The notes beneath the pieces were generated by a model, which did no database searches, was not told the DNA's origin, and saw nothing but the letters and a program-made list of their open reading frames with translations. A program made the position numbers and the translations under genes. Positions 43,324-46,456 of a stretch of 46,456 nt of DNA are shown here, one piece after another (position 1 is the first letter of the stretch; each line of letters opens with the position of its first letter). Origin of the DNA: JBKCUA01 sp046318675 (GTDB taxonomy: Bacteria; Pseudomonadota; Alphaproteobacteria; JAJTHO01); contig JBKCUA010000020.1 of the NCBI GenBank assembly GCA_046318675.1, positions 1-46,456 on the forward strand. Direction: 5' to 3'.

Positions 43324-44146
43324 GCCGCCCCACAATCTTTTTCGCCGCCAGCGTTACCAGACCAAGCCCCAGCAAGAGGGATGCCACCGCAAACGCCGCA
43401 ACAAAGTTATACTCATTATAAAGAATCTCGACGTGCAGGGGAATCGTTGTTGTCTCCCCGCGAATATGGCCAGAAACAACGGACACTGCACCAAACTCCC
43501 CCATAGCCCTAGCGTTGCAGAGCAACACCCCGTAGAGCAGACCCCACTTGATGTTCGGCAGGGTAACACGGCGAAAAATCTGCCAACCGTTGGCACCCAG
43601 CATCGAGGCCGCCTCTTCCTGTTCACGCCCCTGCTCCTGCATCAGGGGAATAAGCTCCCGCGCGACAAAGGGGAACGTCACAAATATTGTCGCCAGTACC
43701 AGCCCCGGCACGGCAAAAATAATCTCGATCCCGTGGGTCATCAACCACTGCCCCATGGCTGAATGCGCCCCAAACAACAGGACGTAAATCAACCCTGAAA
43801 TAACTGGCGATACTGAAAAGGGCAGATCAATTAAAGTAATTAATAAATTTTTGCCGCGAAAATCAAACTTGGCAATTGCCCAACTGGCCGCCACCCCAAA
43901 CACTAGGTTCAACGGCACGGAAATCGCCGCCACCAGCAAGGTAAGGCGCACCGCCGCCAGCACCCCGTCGTCCTGCAAGGCATGCAGGTACGCCTCCCCG
44001 CCCTTGCGAAAAGCCTCTAACAGCACAACAATAATCGGCAGCCCGACCAGCAGCAGCAAAAACCCCAGCGCGGTCAGGGTTAGGACAATCCGTAGCCAAC
44101 GGGGTTCCGTCATCCGGGCGCGGGTAGAGTAAGCAGAAACTTTCAT
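43313..44146 (-). CDS. cysW: sulfate/thiosulfate ABC transporter permease CysW
   Basis: About 277 residues with six membrane helices. FDFRGKNLLITLIDLPFSVSPVISGLIYVLLFG and the cytoplasmic EAA loop REQEEAASMLGANGWQIFRRVTLPNI are CysW-like, and the end of that loop docks CysA. GEFGAVSVVSGHIRGETTTIPLHVEILYNEY is a sulfate-permease hallmark. The second of two ATGs (44146) is best spaced from the GAGG site. The partner permease cysT and a sulfate-binding protein are not next to it; moxR is. Confidence 0.94.
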   Translation of the reverse strand: MKVSAYSTRARMTEPRWLRIVLTLTALGFLLLLVGLPIIVVLLEAFRKGGEAYLHALQDDGVLAAVRLTLLVAAISVPLNLVFGVAASWAIAKFDFRGKNLLITLIDLPFSVSPVISGLIYVLLFGAHSAMGQWLMTHGIEIIFAVPGLVLATIFVTFPFVARELIPLMQEQGREQEEAASMLGANGWQIFRRVTLPNIKWGLLYGVLLCNARAMGEFGAVSVVSGHIRGETTTIPLHVEILYNEYNFVAAFAVASLLLGLGLVTLAAKKIVGRHGH

Positions 44147-44156
44147 GCCCATGCCC

Positions 44157-45134
44157 TCAAGGCAACGCCGCCTTCACCACTGCCTCCACCACCTGCTGCT
44201 CCGTAACGCCGGCAGCTAGGGCTGTAGGTGCTAAGACGAGGCGATGACCTAAAATTGCTGGAGCCAAGGTTCTAAGGTCATCCGGCGAGGGAGCCGGACG
44301 GTTGTCCAGCAGAGCCAGTGCCCGTGAGAGCATCATGAACGCTTGGCCGGCACGGGGGCTGGCCCCAAGGCGGACATGCTCGCGCACGATGGGCAGGGTG
44401 GTGGTGTCGGGCCGAGTCTGGCGCAAAATACTGACAATGAGAGCCACCAAGGCATCGCCAATGGGGGCACGACAGAGGGCGGACTGCAGAGCCTTGAGGG
44501 ATTCCCCGTCCAAGCGAGGAGTCAGGCGCGACCTTGGAGCCGTGGTGGTGCTAATAAGAATGGCCTTTTCCTCATGCTCATCCGTGTACCCAAGGGAGAT
44601 GGCCGTCATAAACCGATCGAGCTGCACTTCCGGCAAGGGATACGTTCCTTCAAAATCAAGGGGATTTTGCGCCGCTAGTACATGAAACGGTTTGGGCAAT
44701 GGTTGGCTTTCACCCGCCACGGCGACAGTATGTTCTTGCATCGCCTGGAGTAATGCTGCCTGCGTGCGTGGACTGGCGCGATTAATTTCATCAAACAATA
44801 ATAAATTTGTAAAAACAGGCCCCTCCAAAAACCTAAAATGACGAACGCCATTGGCATTGGTGTCTAAAATCTCAGCACCCAAAATATCGCCGGGCAACAG
44901 ATCGGGGGTTCCCTGAATGCGTTTGTGTCCCAGATCAAGAACGGCCGCTGCCGCCTCTACCAGTGTAGTCTTGGCAACCCCCGGCGGACCTACTAGTAAG
45001 GCATGGCCACCCGCTAAAATGGTTGCCAGCAACAACCGCACTGCCCCCGGCTGGCCAAGAACATAATGCCCCAGCGCTGTTTCAGCAGCGTGCAGAGAAC
45101 CAACGGCGGCGGCGGGAAAAACCGAATCAAGCAT
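44157..45134 (-). CDS. moxR: MoxR-family AAA+ ATPase
   Basis: 325 residues. Walker A LVGPPGVAKTTLVEA, Walker B LLLFDEINRASPRTQAALLQAM, sensor 1 FHVLAAQNPLDFEGTYPLPEVQLDRF, and the lid domain with LGASPRAGQAFMMLSRALAL. MoxR ATPases are chaperone-like and normally have a DUF58 partner encoded next to them, here found only at 31988-32773. Its stop is ten bases before the cysW start. Confidence 0.92.
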   Translation of the reverse strand: MLDSVFPAAAVGSLHAAETALGHYVLGQPGAVRLLLATILAGGHALLVGPPGVAKTTLVEAAAAVLDLGHKRIQGTPDLLPGDILGAEILDTNANGVRHFRFLEGPVFTNLLLFDEINRASPRTQAALLQAMQEHTVAVAGESQPLPKPFHVLAAQNPLDFEGTYPLPEVQLDRFMTAISLGYTDEHEEKAILISTTTAPRSRLTPRLDGESLKALQSALCRAPIGDALVALIVSILRQTRPDTTTLPIVREHVRLGASPRAGQAFMMLSRALALLDNRPAPSPDDLRTLAPAILGHRLVLAPTALAAGVTEQQVVEAVVKAALP

Positions 45135-45213
45135 AAGGATGTTGTAGCATCCCCCGGGGCTGCAGCAAGTCTTTTGGCGGGGGGATTATATATGGGCAAT
45201 CCGAAAAAGACCA

Positions 45214-45242
45214 TTGCCTTATTATAGCTTTTTTGCTATATT
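45214..45242 (+). promoter_or_regulatory. promoter and palindromic operator of the toxin-antitoxin pair
   Basis: TTGCCT (45214-45219), a 17-bp spacer and TATATT (45237-45242). The GTG start at 45249 lies six bases past the -10, so the mRNA is probably leaderless. An inverted repeat TATAGC-TTTTTT-GCTATA (45223-45240) sits in the spacer and -10, a natural place for autorepression by the antitoxin. The six-base arms equal the outermost bases of the 140-bp element, perhaps by chance. Confidence 0.55.
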
Positions 45243-45248
45243 GTTCCC

Positions 45249-45581
45249 GTGACTTGGACAGTGCATTTTCTGAATGCTGCGGTGGAGCGCGAGATCAAGG
45301 CTCTGCCGGATGATTTGCAGGCTAAATTTCTTCATATCGCAGAGATGTTGGAGGAATTTGGGGTTAATCAAGTGCGAGAGCCTTACGTTAAGCCCCTTGT
45401 CGGGACATCCCCCAAACTTTGGGAGATGCGCATGAAGGGGAAGAGCGGCATAGCCCGTGCCGTGTACGTGGTTGCTGTAGGGCAGCGCATTGTGGTGGTG
45501 CATGTTTTTATTAAAAAGAGCGACAAGACGCCGCGCCAAGCTATTGAAACAGCCCTTAGGCGGGCAAAGGAGGTCTTATGA
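45249..45581 (+). CDS. RelE/HigB-type toxin (Gp49-like)
   Basis: 110 residues from a GTG. WTVHFLNAAVEREIKALPDD, the central VREPYVKPLVGTSPKLWEMRMKG and VVVHVFIKKSDKTPRQAIETALRRA are typical of phage-derived Gp49-like HigB proteins of the RelE superfamily, which cut mRNA on ribosomes. Toxin-first order with a downstream HTH antitoxin is the HigBA pattern. Overlaps the antitoxin start by ATGA. Confidence 0.9.
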   Translation: MTWTVHFLNAAVEREIKALPDDLQAKFLHIAEMLEEFGVNQVREPYVKPLVGTSPKLWEMRMKGKSGIARAVYVVAVGQRIVVVHVFIKKSDKTPRQAIETALRRAKEVL

Positions 45582-45862
45582 AAACGTTAGCGGCATTCCG
45601 CGCCGAAGCATTAAAAAACCCGAAGGTGCGGCGAGCCTATGAGGCCATGACGCCGGAATTTGCCTTGGCGGCGGAATTGCTGCGGGCGCGGCTGGAGGCG
45701 GGGCTAACTCAAGAAGAAGTGGCCACCCGGATGCAGACAACCCAGTCGGTTGTTGCCCGTCTGGAATCGGGCACACGCTTACCCAGCATGCAAAGCCTGG
45801 TGCGCTACGCCGCCGCTATTGGGATGCGGCCTGATGTGCGTCTGGTGCCTAGTTCGTTGTGA
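45578..45862 (+). CDS. XRE-family antitoxin (HigA-like)
   Basis: 94 residues. The helix-turn-helix is GLTQEEVATRMQTTQSVVARLESGTRLPS (about 43-71), a classic XRE/Cro domain. The N-terminal helix (KTLAAFRAEALKNPKVRRAYE) is the usual toxin-contacting part. It should neutralise the preceding toxin and repress the shared promoter. Start overlaps the toxin stop (ATGA). Confidence 0.9.
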   Translation: MKTLAAFRAEALKNPKVRRAYEAMTPEFALAAELLRARLEAGLTQEEVATRMQTTQSVVARLESGTRLPSMQSLVRYAAAIGMRPDVRLVPSSL

Positions 45863-46071
45863 TAGGGTGTAGGTTTTAGGGTGCAATGATTCCTGCCACC
45901 TAATTCTTAAACTCCAAATATTTAGCCTTTTAATTGAGAACTTTTGAGGAGTATTTGAAAAATCAATTTTAGGGCACCTCTATTAACCCCCTCGCATTTT
46001 CGGCTTGAAGGGGGATCATAAGCATGTAGGCGGTCTCAATGATCAAGTGCAACAGTTTTTTATATGGGCGA

Positions 46072-46100
46072 TTGCACCGTCGTTTCTTTTTCGCTACAAT
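46072..46100 (+). promoter_or_regulatory. promoter of tRNA-Thr
   Basis: TTGCAC (46072-46077) and TACAAT (46095-46100) with the ideal 17-bp spacer, 14 bp before the mature tRNA. The region 45863-46071 upstream holds no gene that I can see. Confidence 0.65.
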
Positions 46101-46114
46101 CCACTCTCTCATGT

Positions 46115-46190
46115 GCCGCTTTAGCTCAGTCGGTAGAGCACATCATTCGTAATGATGGGGTCAGGTGTTCGAGTCACCTAAGCGGCACCA
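46115..46190 (+). tRNA. tRNA-Thr (CGU)
   Basis: 76 nt with encoded CCA. Acceptor GCCGCTT pairs with AAGCGGC. The anticodon stem CATCA/TGATG carries loop TTCGTAA, giving anticodon CGT at 46148-46150. Repeat copy 4 starts six bases after the CCA. Confidence 0.97.
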
Positions 46191-46196
46191 TGAATT

Positions 46197-46336
46197 TATA
46201 GCGCGTTGCGTAATTAGCGGTAGACATTGATAATGTCTTCAGCGCGCTATACGGGATTTTTGTTCGGCCAGTCGGCCGCGGCACTTTGTGCCGAGCGCTC
46301 GATGCAAATATACTTATAATTGTGAAACCAGCTATA
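46197..46336 (-). repeat. 140-bp palindromic MITE-like element, copy 4
   Basis: Reverse orientation to copies 1 and 3, again exactly 140 bp. It is more diverged (left end TATAGCTGGTTTCACAATTA; first hairpin decayed), yet hairpins 2 and 3 keep their stems while the loop of hairpin 3 changes (GAAT to GACT). The inner stem of the right module is perfect here (AGACATT/AATGTCT). It begins just after tRNA-Thr and its other end supplies the radC stop codon. Confidence 0.85.
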
Positions 46337-46456
46337 AAAGCCCCAGTTTTTTAAACGATAACGCCTCACTCCGGCTGACAATTACATGATCCAGCAGGCT
46401 TACGCCCACCGTCTCCAAGGCGCCACGGACAGCGCGGGTAAAGGTAACATCCTCAG
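46332..46456 (-). CDS. radC: RadC family protein, C-terminal end (partial)
   Basis: The frame entering from the right edge gives 40 residues: EDVTFTRAVRGALETVGVSL, then LLDHVIVSR and SFKKLGLL. This matches the end of the RadC JAB/MPN domain (the conserved T-x-x-L/V-x-x-A-x-x-L/V-G-x-x-L-L-D-H-I/V-I and F-x-x-x-G-L-L). The metal-binding HNHPSG part is outside the window. The stop TAG comes from the terminal TATAGC of repeat copy 4. Confidence 0.85.
   Translation of the reverse strand, partial: EDVTFTRAVRGALETVGVSLLDHVIVSRSEALSFKKLGLL

Noticed and set aside
45987..46014. Inverted repeat CCCCCT/AGGGGG as a terminator of the toxin-antitoxin operon
   Set aside because: Six-base arms with a 16-base loop and no U-run; probably chance.

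Overview
The window looks like the chromosome of an alphaproteobacterium. Lineage markers are the F1Fo-ATPase zeta inhibitor (DUF1476), a DUF1467 membrane protein, PhaR, an alphaproteobacterial-type FtsZ tail and an AapJ-like amino-acid binding protein. KDO synthesis, an outer-membrane barrel and PhaR fit a Gram-negative, probably PHA-storing bacterium. The order cannot be fixed from the sequence. Core genes are moderately GC-rich, while the first 6 kb contains distinctly AT-rich patches.

Layout. (1) 1-5.9 kb is an accessory island in decay. It holds a phage-tail C-terminus, a type I restriction-modification remnant (intact hsdM, a GIY-YIG ORF, and a 5' rhuM fragment joined out of frame to a 3' hsdS fragment, with no hsdR), a broken phage helicase/primase-like gene, a 140-bp repeat, and an AT-rich outer-membrane protein gene divergent from a membrane-anchored LytTR regulator. 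(2) 5.9-15 kb: fabD, a GT2 glycosyltransferase, an EamA transporter, then a minus-strand set ftsW-murG-amino-acid SBP-gatB, and amtB with a strong terminator. (3) 15-24.4 kb: kdsB, a CPA2 antiporter, a Cys/Met-metabolism PLP enzyme, DUF1476-mltG, the overlapping plus-strand set ftsZ-apt-DUF1467-gltX, and a predicted glycosyltransferase. (4) 24.5-32 kb: RNase P RNA, rpe, gatA, tatB, then the tightly packed fmt-xth-udgB-livK-like-decarboxylase operon. (5) 32-45.1 kb is almost entirely minus strand: moxR-cysW-cysA-acs-apaG-folE-ddl, tRNA-Cys, pyrB-nuoA-nuoB-nuoC-coaX, phaR-pcnB-DUF58. (6) 45.2 kb to the end: a RelE/HigA-type toxin-antitoxin pair, tRNA-Thr(CGU), and the 3' end of radC.

Two themes stand out. 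First, many classical operons are broken up: the dcw cluster is in three pieces, nuoABC lacks nuoD, cysWA lacks cysT and a binding protein, gatA and gatB are 15 kb apart without gatC, and moxR is separated from a DUF58 gene. Second, a modular palindromic element is present in four copies. Three are exactly 140 bp (3841-3980, 34616-34755, 46197-46336) and one is a 69-bp internal deletion (8762-8830). It has about 19-bp imperfect terminal inverted repeats beginning TATAGC, four internal hairpins and no protein. It sits at gene ends and supplies the stop codon of both gatB and radC. This non-autonomous, MITE-like family is the most interesting item here.
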